The notes beneath the pieces are model-generated. The model was not told the DNA's origin and did not search any database. It was given only the letters and a program-made list of their open reading frames with translations. From assembly GCF_003340495.1 (NCBI RefSeq), contig NZ_QASA01000001.1:1860001-1924000 (forward strand): a stretch of DNA of 64,000 nucleotides. Direction: 5' to 3'. The position numbers were made by a program, and so were the translations under genes. The stretch comes from Adhaeribacter pallidiroseus (GTDB taxonomy: Bacteria > Bacteroidota > Bacteroidia > Cytophagales > Hymenobacteraceae). Of this stretch, positions 21,716-30,047 are shown piece after piece; within the stretch, counting starts at the first letter, position 1, and the number at the start of each line of letters is the position of its first letter.

Positions 21716-22101
21716 CCTGGTGTTCGGGAGCGTTGCGGCTAGCTGGGTAGTCGGGTAAGTTTCTGCTGCGAGATGACTGAAGGCCCAGGACTTTAACTAG
21801 TACGTATACGGCCCGAAGGTATAACCGATATCCCCGGAAGCCGATATTGCCGCAATAGTCGGGTCTCAAATGAGTTTCCCGCTGGTGTCCGGGGGCAGGT
21901 TCAGGTAAACGGACCGGCCTTTAATTAATTTACCTTGTTTTTTCAGCAAAGAGTTTTCCGACATATAAGCCAAGAAAGCCGCTTGGGTTTCCTGATCTAC
22001 CGCCATCTTCGCAAAAGCTAGTTCCGTATTTATTACTTCCTGCACCGTACCCTGAGCTTTGGCAAAACAAACAAAAGCCCCAGCGCCATCCGAGTATGCA
22101 T
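21716..22101 (-). pseudogene. Broken DUF4440/SnoaL-like (NTF2 fold) exported protein gene
   Basis: On the minus strand an ATG opens a signal-peptide-like stretch (MHTRMALGLLFVLP). In the next frame follow AQGTVQEVINTELAFAKMAV, DQETQAAFLAYMSENSLL, KGRSVYLNLPPD, a TGA stop, then DPTIAAISASGDIGYTFGPY and TAG. This is the order of the DUF4440/SnoaL-like proteins common in Bacteroidota (ELAFAKMAV start; ISASGDIGYTFGPY end). It has at least one frameshift after the signal peptide, a TGA where a Trp codon is expected, and a missing end. Treated as a decayed gene. Confidence 0.65.
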
Positions 22102-22230
22102 AGTCCTTTCACCTGTTTAAAAGATTGGCCAATGGTTATTATTTAATCTTACAAGCCGTTGTAAATTTAAAAAAACAGCAAACAAATAAAGGAAGTTGCT
22201 ATTGTTACAGCGATTATAGCTTAGGCAAAA

Positions 22231-23463
22231 TCAAAAATCCGTTGCTTCGTTCTTAATAAACGCTTCAGAAGTTTGCTGGGTTAATCGAATAAAAGCTGCT
22301 TCCATGGCTACTTCGGAGGTAAATCCTACTTTTTGGGCAATAACTAGTTTGCTGGTAGGTTGTTCCGGGATAGTTGTAAATAGCTCCTGTGCCGCTGTTA
22401 CCCGGTACTGATTTATAAAATCATAAAAATTTTTATCGAGATGGCTGTGGATTAAGTACAATAAATATTGCCGGGGTACCTGCAACTGATCAGCCAGTTC
22501 CTGAATGGTTAAATCGCTTTGCTGATACGGTTTTTGCGTTTCCATAATGGTATTTAGCCGGTCGTAGTATTTCTCCAGAACGGCTGGCTTTAAGGTGTAC
22601 TTTCGGTATTTTTTAGGTAAGCCAGGCAAGCCGATAGGTTCCGCATCATGGATGTCGGCGGGAGCTAAATCATCCTCTGCAAAAGGCGTATTTCCGGCAT
22701 TATCCGCCGAAATAATCGCCTTAACTTTTAATTTCGGGAATAATTGAGATTGTCTTAAAGTTTTAAAACCGATCCAATACACAGCAGCAATCACTACTAA
22801 AAAGTGCAAATAATAATGATACATTTCGGTTAAAACCGGTAAATATTTATTATTTAAGGTTACAGCCAGCACGGCTGCAAAAAATATAACCAGTAAAAAG
22901 TAAATTGCTTTTTTCAGCCAATCCAGCTTTACATTTTCTACATCCGAAAAAGTATCATATATTCTATGGTCGTATTGCGCCAGGCTTTTTAAAGAATATA
23001 CCAGATAAAAAAATACCTGAAAAAGCGTTACCTGCCGGATTAAACCAAAATCATCTTGCCGGTCTACTTCCAGATCACTAAAATAAGCTACTGTTTTACT
23101 GTTGGTTTCGATAAAGTAAGGCAACAGGTAAAATAGGGTAACTAATACCGGAATAAAATGAATAATTTCGATGGGAAAAAGCCGGGGATTTCGCGCAGTT
23201 AATTTCCGGACAAACAAATACAGCATGGGGCCAAAAAGCATGGGAATCAGCCAGCTTATTTTGCTTAAATGCGGAAACCTGGTGAAGAAGTTTTGAGTAT
23301 CAAAAGCTACCAAAAGCGACTGCACCGCCATTAAAAGTATTAATACACTAAGCAGCCAGTTGGCTAACTGATTCGGTTTTCTGGTAAATAATCTGAAAGC
23401 AATGTAAAGGCCCAAAAGAGCACCTGCCGCTAAACTGTATTGCAGCAATGTTATAAAATTCAT
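22231..23463 (-). CDS. AraC family transcriptional regulator with N-terminal membrane domain
   Basis: 410 residues. The first 240 hold about seven hydrophobic segments (LLQYSLAAGALLGLYIAF, WLLSVLILLMAVQSLLVAF, IIHFIPVLVTLFYLLPYF, and others). After a charged linker, a C-terminal AraC-type DNA-binding region follows (LTIQELADQLQVPRQYLLYL, FYDFINQYRVTAAQELF, KLVIAQKVGFTSEVAMEAAF). Such membrane-AraC regulators are common in Bacteroidota and may sense envelope or external signals. The target genes are not evident. The eut operon converges from the other side with a pseudogene between. Confidence 0.85.
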   Translation of the reverse strand: MNFITLLQYSLAAGALLGLYIAFRLFTRKPNQLANWLLSVLILLMAVQSLLVAFDTQNFFTRFPHLSKISWLIPMLFGPMLYLFVRKLTARNPRLFPIEIIHFIPVLVTLFYLLPYFIETNSKTVAYFSDLEVDRQDDFGLIRQVTLFQVFFYLVYSLKSLAQYDHRIYDTFSDVENVKLDWLKKAIYFLLVIFFAAVLAVTLNNKYLPVLTEMYHYYLHFLVVIAAVYWIGFKTLRQSQLFPKLKVKAIISADNAGNTPFAEDDLAPADIHDAEPIGLPGLPKKYRKYTLKPAVLEKYYDRLNTIMETQKPYQQSDLTIQELADQLQVPRQYLLYLIHSHLDKNFYDFINQYRVTAAQELFTTIPEQPTSKLVIAQKVGFTSEVAMEAAFIRLTQQTSEAFIKNEATDF

Positions 23464-23778
23464 AAATAATCTGCCGGTAATACCGCAAAAGTAAATAAAT
23501 CTGCGATTAAATAGTGGAATGCTATTTTTTAAACCTCATTATATTTTTATTTTCAGGAAAAACAGGCGGGTCATCATTGTTTATAATTCACAAAAGTGTT
23601 ACTCCAGAGTTGCCAGACGCCTCTTTTAACCCTGCAGTAAATTACCGCCGCGCGGGTAAAGTTATTGGTAAGATTAGGAAGTAAACTTTTGATTTCCTTA
23701 TTTTATTGCCTGATCAGCAAGGGCATCTTCAGAATGAATAAATGCCGTTAAATTTTCTAAAGGTAAGCCTATTCGTTT
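23464..23778. other. Intergenic region between the AraC regulator and the sulfotransferase-like gene
   Basis: Contains CAAAAGTA at 23486-23493 (complement TACTTTTG), a possible -7 box for the regulator gene, and a 30-codon open frame on the minus strand (23698-23790) that I do not trust as a gene. Nothing else was recognised. Confidence 0.4.
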
Positions 23779-24492
23779 ATGGTCCTTCATTTAATTTCGG
23801 GTCCGCGCAATATTTCTACCGCTTTAATGTATTCTTTTGCGCAACGGCCCGATACGAAAGTAATGGATGAGCCTTTTTACGCAGTTTATTTAAAAATATC
23901 GGGCCTCCACCATCCGGGTCGGGAGCAGGTGCTTCGAGCCTTAGACCAAGATCCTCATAAAGTTTTTGAATTTATCAACCAGCAGGAGCAGGAATTAGGG
24001 AACGTGTTCGTGAAGAATATGGGGCATCACCTGCAAGGCTTCAATTATGAGCAAATTAAAAATTATCAGAATATTTTTTTGATCCGGGAGCCGGGCCAAA
24101 TGCTGTATTCTTACGCGAAAGTGCGGGAGCAACCTACCTTAAACGATATTGGCATAAAGCAACAAGCCGACTTATTTACGTGGTTACAAGCTGAGGGGCA
24201 ATCGCCGGTGGTGCTCGATGGAAGTGAACTGCTTAGAAACCCCGCTAAAGTTTTAACGGAATTGTGTACCCGCCTGCATTTACCTTTTACACAATCCATG
24301 CTTTCGTGGCCCGCCGGCCCGCGACCGGAAGACGGCTGCTGGGCACCTTACTGGTACGCAAATGTACATCAGTCCACTGGCTTCCGGCCGCCCGATAGCG
24401 TAAGTACTACTTTGCCCGAAAATCTGGCAGCGGTTAAAGAAGCTTCGTTGCCTTATTATAATTATTTAAAAAAATACGCCATTTTAGCTTAG
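23779..24492 (+). CDS. Sulfotransferase-like P-loop protein
   Basis: 237 residues. The N-terminal LISGPRNISTALMYSFAQ fits the phosphosulfate-binding loop of the sulfotransferase fold, followed by VMDEPFYAVYL; IFLIREPGQMLYSYAKV fits the 3'-phosphate-binding region. The protein is short for a classical sulfotransferase, and its acceptor is unknown. The next gene, a class IV aminotransferase, starts two bases after the stop, so the two are surely co-expressed and may act on one amino-acid-derived metabolite. Confidence 0.8.
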   Translation: MVLHLISGPRNISTALMYSFAQRPDTKVMDEPFYAVYLKISGLHHPGREQVLRALDQDPHKVFEFINQQEQELGNVFVKNMGHHLQGFNYEQIKNYQNIFLIREPGQMLYSYAKVREQPTLNDIGIKQQADLFTWLQAEGQSPVVLDGSELLRNPAKVLTELCTRLHLPFTQSMLSWPAGPRPEDGCWAPYWYANVHQSTGFRPPDSVSTTLPENLAAVKEASLPYYNYLKKYAILA

Positions 24493-24494
24493 TT

Positions 24495-25397
24495 ATGCAG
24501 CAACAGTATGATTCTCGCAACGCCGATATTCAAGTTTGGGTAAATGGTTTGTGTCACCGGCAGGAGGCCCGCGTTTCTGTTTTTGACAGTGCCGTGCAAG
24601 GCGGTGATGCCGTTTGGGAAGGTATCCGGATTTACCAAGGTTACGCCTTCTTGCTGGAGCAACACCTCGATCGTTTAGTAGAATCGGCGCATGCCCTGGC
24701 TTTTGCCCAGGTACCCGACCGGGAAGAAATTAAACAATCTATTTTTGCAACGTTGCAGGCCAACCATATGGTGGATAACGCCCATATCCGGCTTACGCTT
24801 ACGCGGGGCGAAAAAATAACTTCCGGCATGGACCCGCGCTTAAACCAGGCCGGCTGCACTTTAATTGTATTGGCCGAACACAAACCGCCGGTATACGATA
24901 ATGCTACGGGTATTAAATTAATTACCAGCGCCATTCGCCGGAATAGTCCGCAATTTCTGGATTCAAAAATTCACCATAATAATTTATTGAATAACATTCT
25001 GGCTAAAATAGAAGCTAACGTGGCCGGAGCCGATGATGCCATTATGCTGGATCATTTAGGCTTTGTGGCCGAAACCAATGCGACCAATTTGTTTATGGTG
25101 AAACACGGCACGCTTTATACGCCTTTGCCCGATGCCTGCTTGCCGGGACTTACGCGCAAGTTAACCCTGCAATTGGCCCAAGAGCTGCAAATACCCACCC
25201 GGGAGAAAAACCTATCGCTCACGGAGTTTTACAATGCCGACGAAGCTTTTGCCACCGGCACCATGGGCGAACTAACCCCCATTCAGGAAATAGATGGTCG
25301 CCGGGTTATTAACCGGCAAGAAGGATCGGTACTAACGCAATTGCAAACGCATTTCCGAACCAAAATTTCTGTTTACGGGGTAAAGCTGCCTTTCTGA
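24495..25397 (+). CDS. Class IV aminotransferase (branched-chain/D-amino acid type)
   Basis: A PLP enzyme of 300 residues. The N-terminal part VWVNGLCHRQEARVSVFDSAVQGGDAVWEGIRIY is the IlvE/DAAT-like start (longer than quoted motif pieces: VSVFDSAVQGGDAVWEG). The PLP lysine is expected in SKIHHNNLLNNILAKIEA, and the C-terminal GTMGELTPIQEIDGR binds the cofactor phosphate. It might be a branched-chain aminotransferase, aminodeoxychorismate lyase or D-amino acid transaminase; the residues seen do not decide. Its tight coupling to a sulfotransferase-like gene argues for a special substrate rather than general leucine/valine synthesis. Confidence 0.85.
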   Translation: MQQQYDSRNADIQVWVNGLCHRQEARVSVFDSAVQGGDAVWEGIRIYQGYAFLLEQHLDRLVESAHALAFAQVPDREEIKQSIFATLQANHMVDNAHIRLTLTRGEKITSGMDPRLNQAGCTLIVLAEHKPPVYDNATGIKLITSAIRRNSPQFLDSKIHHNNLLNNILAKIEANVAGADDAIMLDHLGFVAETNATNLFMVKHGTLYTPLPDACLPGLTRKLTLQLAQELQIPTREKNLSLTEFYNADEAFATGTMGELTPIQEIDGRRVINRQEGSVLTQLQTHFRTKISVYGVKLPF

Positions 25398-25645
25398 AAT
25401 AAATTTTTAAATTTTTTTGATGCAAGCAAGATTATAGTATCCTTTGTTTGATTTAGAGTACTTCGACAAAATTAGTTTATAATAAATGTGCATTTTCGAT
25501 GCGTGTCATTCAGAAGGAAACTATTCTGCAACGCAGCTTTATGGATTTCTCATGAAAACAGAATAATTTAACTTGGTTCTATAAAAGTTTTTACCAGCTA
25601 GGATTAATTATAAAAAATATATTTAAGAGTGGAAAAGTAAAATAA

Positions 25646-26056
25646 GTGGACAAAGATATAGCATTGTTGACGCTTAATGAAAAATGGAGTTGCGATTTGT
25701 CTTTTGGCTGGGTACCCATTACAAGCAAAGAAGCAATCGAAAATGTAGAAATATATAACTCAAATTACTTTCAGTACTATACAGAGGAAATAAAAGAAGT
25801 AATAAAAATCAAGCTTAAAGTTATCCAACTTTTAGGAATCCGAGAAGACGGCCAATTTAAGGAAGTCAATATTGATGATTGCAACTTCGCCTATGACGGA
25901 CTTGAATATATCTACACAGACAAGAACTTCGAATTTGTGTTATATTTTTCACACGAAAACTCTACTACAATTGGCGGAAGGGAAATGATCTCTGAAATCC
26001 ACGAAATTTGGCCTGAGTATCGTGAACATTTTAGGGTGCCTTTACTGAGTGATTAA
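25646..26056 (+). CDS. Hypothetical protein, 136 residues
   Basis: Not recognised. The frame opens with GTG (MDKDIALLTLNEKW...) and is acidic, with no signal peptide or membrane segment. It is rich in Ile, Glu and aromatic residues and more AT-rich than its neighbours. Its size and composition resemble small immunity-type or orphan proteins, but that is only an impression. It stands alone, with about 250 bp non-coding on each side. Confidence 0.55.
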   Translation: MDKDIALLTLNEKWSCDLSFGWVPITSKEAIENVEIYNSNYFQYYTEEIKEVIKIKLKVIQLLGIREDGQFKEVNIDDCNFAYDGLEYIYTDKNFEFVLYFSHENSTTIGGREMISEIHEIWPEYREHFRVPLLSD

Positions 26057-26310
26057 AATTAAGCCAAAAAATACATAAATGCCAGCTTTTCCGTCGTGTA
26101 TTAGTCCGTTATCACCAGTAATTAGTCGAACAACAAATAACTAATACGAACAAGACTTATCGTTAATTGCTTTGCATTTTTTATAATTTTATACTTGTTC
26201 CGGAATTAAATAGCCGCTTTCTGTTTTAAATTTTTTATTTTAACTGCGTCTAAACGATTCAGAATGGATCGGGTGTTAGACAACATTGGCACTTACTAAC
26301 TTGGCTCTTC

Positions 26311-27018
26311 ATGAAACCCATTGTGCAAATTTCCCTGGATCTCACTAATTTAGAAGAAGCGCTGGAAACGGCGGCCATGGCTTTGCGGGCCGGCGTGGAC
26401 TGGCTCGAAGCCGGTACTCCTTTCATTCTGGCCGAAGGCCTGCACGGCGTACGGGAGTTAGCCAAAGCTTTTCCGGGAGTACCCTTGGTTGCCGATTTAA
26501 AGACCATGGATGGTGGTTACCTGGAAGCCGAAATGATGGCAAAAGCCGGTGCTACCCACGTAGTAGTTATGGCGCGCGCTCACGCCGAAACCATAAAATG
26601 CGTGGTGCAGGCTGGCCGGGACTTCGGCGTAAAAGTAATGGGCGATAATATGGTTTGTGCCGATAAGGTAGCGGGTGCCAAATGGCTCGAAGATTTAGGC
26701 TGCGATTACGTTATCCACCACATCGGGTACGACGAACGCCGCGGCATTGCGGCCCAAGGTAAACCCATGCCCAGCCCCTTAGATCAATTGCGCGAAGTAG
26801 TACGGATGGTGCAAATACCCGTGCAGGCGGTTGGCGGACTTTCGCTGGAACAAGCTATTCAATGCCCGGCTTACGGGGCGCCGTTGGTGGTATTAGGCGC
26901 ACCTTTAACCATTGATGCGGATGCTTTTAAAACGGCTGATGGCGATCTGGAAACATCGTTGCGCCTTATTTGCGACGAAATACATGCTTATGGCGATGTC
27001 CCGGTTGGGGGTAGTTAA
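26311..27018 (+). CDS. HUMPS-family enzyme (3-hexulose-6-phosphate synthase / 3-keto-gulonate-6-phosphate decarboxylase-like)
   Basis: A (beta/alpha)8 barrel of the orotidine-monophosphate decarboxylase suprafamily, 235 residues. The metal/catalytic motif DLKTMDGG (D-x-K-x-x-D) follows GVDWLEAGTPFI, both standard for hexulose phosphate synthase and keto-gulonate phosphate decarboxylase. HIGYDERRG and VQAVGGLSLEQAI complete the barrel. No phospho-hexuloisomerase is next to it. The following alcohol dehydrogenase and SDR suggest a role in sugar or sugar-acid breakdown, with the exact substrate open. Confidence 0.82.
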   Translation: MKPIVQISLDLTNLEEALETAAMALRAGVDWLEAGTPFILAEGLHGVRELAKAFPGVPLVADLKTMDGGYLEAEMMAKAGATHVVVMARAHAETIKCVVQAGRDFGVKVMGDNMVCADKVAGAKWLEDLGCDYVIHHIGYDERRGIAAQGKPMPSPLDQLREVVRMVQIPVQAVGGLSLEQAIQCPAYGAPLVVLGAPLTIDADAFKTADGDLETSLRLICDEIHAYGDVPVGGS

Positions 27019-27124
27019 ATTGCTTTACAGCGTTAAGGCTTGATAAACAAAATAAAATTTTAAAAAAATTCTTTGCTTGTTCTTGTTTCATTAAAGTGAA
27101 CTAACCTAAATCTGATAACTATTT

Positions 27125-28150
27125 ATGAAATCAGCTGCCGTAGTAAATTTTTCTCCGGAAAAAGGATCCGTGGAAATTCGTGAAATCAGTAAACCGGCCA
27201 TTGGCGACGACGATGTATTGCTGGAAGTAGCCAATGTAGGCGTATGCGGCAGCGATTTGCACCAATGGACTTCCGACCATAGCTGGCCCGTGAATTATCC
27301 GGTAGTGTTGGGCCATGAATTTGGCGGACACGTGGTAGAATTAGGTAGCCGGGTAACCGGCTGGAAAGAAGGCGACCGGGTAGTAAGCGAAACCGCTGCG
27401 GTAATCGACCCTAACAACCCGATGAGCCGCCGCGGCTTGTATAACCTGGATCCTACCCGCAAAGGATTTGGCTACGGCGTAAACGGTGCCATGACCCGGT
27501 TCGTGCGGGTGCCGGCCCGCTGTTTGCACCGGGTTCCCGATAATTTGCCTTTTGAACAAGCCTGTCTGACGGAACCATGCAGCGTGGCCTTTAACGCGGT
27601 GGTTGAAAATTCCCGTTTAAAACCCGGCGACCGGGTAATCGTGTTGGGTCCCGGTACGATTGGAATATTATGCGCCGCGGTGGCTCGCTTGTGCGGCGCC
27701 GATGTAGCCATGGTGGGTTTAGAGGCCGATCGGCACCGCTTAGATATTGCCGCCGCATACGGCTGCGAACCTATTGTGGGCGACGCTACTGCTTGGGCGC
27801 AGCAACGCGATGGTTTAGGCGCTGATTGTATTATTGATGCTGCCGGCGTAAGTGCCACCTTAAAATTAGCCCTGCAACTGGTTCGCCCGAATGGCCATAT
27901 TACCAAGGTAGGTTGGGGACCGCAGCCCATTCAGTTTTCCTTAGATCCGCTAGTGCAAAAAAACGTTACGCTCCAAGGAAGTTTCAGTCATAATTGGCCG
28001 GTTTGGGAGCGGGTAATTGCTTTGTTAGCCAGTGGCCAGTTAAATGTTAAACCAATTATTGGCGGCGTATGGCCGGTAACAGAGTGGCACGAAGCTTTTG
28101 ATAAAATGCACCGCGGCGAAGTAGTGAAAAGCGTTTTAAAACCAGTTTAA
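27125..28150 (+). CDS. Zinc-dependent alcohol dehydrogenase (sorbitol/threonine dehydrogenase-like)
   Basis: A medium-chain dehydrogenase/reductase of 341 residues. The catalytic zinc ligands are visible in VGVCGSDLHQW and LGHEFGGHVVELG, and the Rossmann motif in VIVLGPGTIGILCAAVARLCGA. The region that normally holds the four structural-zinc cysteines is instead SETAAVIDPNNPMSRRGLYN and has none, so the structural zinc is probably absent. It probably oxidises a polyol or sugar with NAD(P)+. The next SDR starts 3 bases after the stop: a clear two-gene unit. Confidence 0.88.
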   Translation: MKSAAVVNFSPEKGSVEIREISKPAIGDDDVLLEVANVGVCGSDLHQWTSDHSWPVNYPVVLGHEFGGHVVELGSRVTGWKEGDRVVSETAAVIDPNNPMSRRGLYNLDPTRKGFGYGVNGAMTRFVRVPARCLHRVPDNLPFEQACLTEPCSVAFNAVVENSRLKPGDRVIVLGPGTIGILCAAVARLCGADVAMVGLEADRHRLDIAAAYGCEPIVGDATAWAQQRDGLGADCIIDAAGVSATLKLALQLVRPNGHITKVGWGPQPIQFSLDPLVQKNVTLQGSFSHNWPVWERVIALLASGQLNVKPIIGGVWPVTEWHEAFDKMHRGEVVKSVLKPV

Positions 28151-28153
28151 ACC

Positions 28154-28957
28154 ATGCGCTTAGCAGACAAAGTTATTATTGTAACGGGCAGTTGCACCGG
28201 TATTGGCAAAGCCATTGCTGAGCGTTGTGTAGCGGAAGGAGCTAAAGTTATTATTCATGGACTGGAACAAGATTTAGGAGAAGCAGTAGCGGCTAAATTA
28301 GGATCGCTAAAATCTGTTTTACATATCGAAGATTTGACTGCCCCTGATGCTCCGCAACATGTAGTAGATGTAGCTTTACAAACTTTTGGCCGCTTGGATG
28401 CCGTGGTGAACAATGCGGCACTGGTAATTTCGTCGAACATCCATACCACCGATGCAGCTTTTCTCCGGAAGGTACTGGAGGTAAATACGGTGGCTCCGCT
28501 GACCTTAATTAAAGCCGCGTTGCCGCATCTTTCTAAAAACCGGGGCTGTGTGCTGAACATTGGTTCGGTAAATGCCTGGAGCGGCGAGCCTAATTTGTTA
28601 GCTTATAGCATTTCCAAAGGCGCACTCATGACCATGACCCGCAACCTAGGCGATACCTTGCACCGGGAAAACGGCGTACGGGTAAACCAAATTAATCCGG
28701 GTTGGGTATTAACCGAAAACGAAGCCCAGCGCAAACACGAACAAGGTTTACCCGAAGATTGGTACAAAGCCATTCCGGATGTATTTGCCCCGGCGGGTCG
28801 CATTATCTGGCCCGCCGAAATGGCGGCCGCCGCTATTTACTGGCTCGCCGATGAAAGCGGACCCATTAGCGGCCAGGTAGTGGATCTGGAGCAGCATCCA
28901 TTTATGGGCCGTAATCCACCCAAAGATGCCAGTACACTCACTCCAACCACAAGTTAA
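28154..28957 (+). CDS. SDR family oxidoreductase
   Basis: A classical short-chain dehydrogenase, 267 residues. The cofactor motif is TGSCTGIGKAIAERC (Cys in place of the usual Ser), followed by VVNNAALVI, the catalytic serine in NIGSVNAWSG and YSISKGA with catalytic Tyr and Lys, and PISGQVVDLEQHPFMGRNP at the C-terminus. It is translated right after the alcohol dehydrogenase, so both probably act in one sugar or polyol oxidation route. Confidence 0.9.
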   Translation: MRLADKVIIVTGSCTGIGKAIAERCVAEGAKVIIHGLEQDLGEAVAAKLGSLKSVLHIEDLTAPDAPQHVVDVALQTFGRLDAVVNNAALVISSNIHTTDAAFLRKVLEVNTVAPLTLIKAALPHLSKNRGCVLNIGSVNAWSGEPNLLAYSISKGALMTMTRNLGDTLHRENGVRVNQINPGWVLTENEAQRKHEQGLPEDWYKAIPDVFAPAGRIIWPAEMAAAAIYWLADESGPISGQVVDLEQHPFMGRNPPKDASTLTPTTS

Positions 28958-28972
28958 GTAGTTGATAGTTAT

Positions 28973-28989
28973 TAGTTGTTCGTTGTTAG
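28973..28989 (+). repeat. Dispersed intergenic repeat, short copy
   Basis: TAGTTGTTCGTTGTTAG, related to the 26-bp intergenic repeat at 10871 and 36105. It lies between the SDR and the TIM-barrel isomerase gene. Confidence 0.5.
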
Positions 28990-29127
28990 ATTGATCAATT
29001 AATAAAAATCAGTCACTTATTGCAACATCTTCTTTCGTTTATTTTGGTACCATTATTTAACACAATCGAAATAGATTCTTTCAAGATTTTTAAATTTTTA
29101 ACCTGCAACTTCTAACCTGAAACCCTT

Positions 29128-30018
29128 ATGCCCCAACTAGCGGCCTTCCCGAAAGCGTTTATGCAAGCTCTTTGTAAAGATGGTTCCATGTCCATTAAAG
29201 AATGGATTGATTTGGCTACGCCGTTAAACATCGATGGCCTGGAATGGTACGCGGGATTTCTGGAAATGGCCGATGAAAAAAACTGGCCTATTTTTCGGCA
29301 AATGGTCGAAGAAAAAGGCAAAGTTATTCCGATGTTGTGCTGTTCCCCCGATTTTACGCACCCCGATGCTGCTTTCCGCGAAAAAGAAATTCAGCAGCAA
29401 AAGCGCTGGATTAGTATGGCCCAGGCTTTGGGCTGTTCGTATTGCCGGGTTTTGTCGGGGCAGCGCCGGCCCGAGTTAACGATGGAGCAAGGTGTAAATT
29501 TGGCGGCCGAATGCATTATGGCTTGTTTACCGTACGCGCAGGAGCGGGGTATTACGCTCATTCTGGAAAATCATTACAAAGACGATTTTTGGGAATACCC
29601 GGAATTTGCCCAGAAAATGGAAGTTTTCTGTCAATTAGTCGAAAAAGTGCAGCATCCCAACTTCGGGGTAAATTACGACCCTAGCAATACGTACCTGGCC
29701 GGCGAAGATCCACTGGCATTGCTCCGGCGGGTGTCGCACCGGGTAGTAACCATGCACGCCAGCGACCGCTATTTAATCGAAGGAACTGTAGACGATTTGC
29801 GCCGCGAAGAAGGCGGAGCCACGGGTTACGCGCAACGCTTGCGCCACGGCGAGATTGGCAAAGGCCTAAACGATTACGACGCTATTTTTACAGAACTGAA
29901 ACGCGTGGGTTTTAACGGCTGGATCAGCATAGAAGACGGCGTAGAAGGCATGGAACAACTCGAGCGAAGTGTCGCTTTTCTCCGCAAAAAAATAACAGAG
30001 TACTGGCCAGAACATTAA
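29128..30018 (+). CDS. Sugar phosphate isomerase/epimerase family protein (AP endonuclease 2-like TIM barrel)
   Basis: 296 residues, no signal peptide. The xylose-isomerase-like barrel is shown by NIDGLEWYAGFLE, RVLSGQRRPE, ITLILENHYKDDFW, NFGVNYDPSNTYLAGEDP, VVTMHASDRYL and GFNGWISIEDGVEGME, carrying the acidic and histidine metal ligands expected. It is the fourth gene of the plus-strand sugar group after HUMPS, alcohol dehydrogenase and SDR, though 170 bp separate it from the SDR and it may have its own promoter. The substrate is not predictable. Confidence 0.88.
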   Translation: MPQLAAFPKAFMQALCKDGSMSIKEWIDLATPLNIDGLEWYAGFLEMADEKNWPIFRQMVEEKGKVIPMLCCSPDFTHPDAAFREKEIQQQKRWISMAQALGCSYCRVLSGQRRPELTMEQGVNLAAECIMACLPYAQERGITLILENHYKDDFWEYPEFAQKMEVFCQLVEKVQHPNFGVNYDPSNTYLAGEDPLALLRRVSHRVVTMHASDRYLIEGTVDDLRREEGGATGYAQRLRHGEIGKGLNDYDAIFTELKRVGFNGWISIEDGVEGMEQLERSVAFLRKKITEYWPEH

Positions 30019-30047
30019 AATTTTTAAATTTTTAGCTTGCCTCGTGC

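Noticed and set aside
23698-23790. A 30-codon open frame on the minus strand (ATG to TAA) with a natural-looking sequence
   Set aside because: Too short, overlaps the start of the sulfotransferase-like gene, and no family is recognised. It could be a remnant of a gene end, but there is nothing more to support it.
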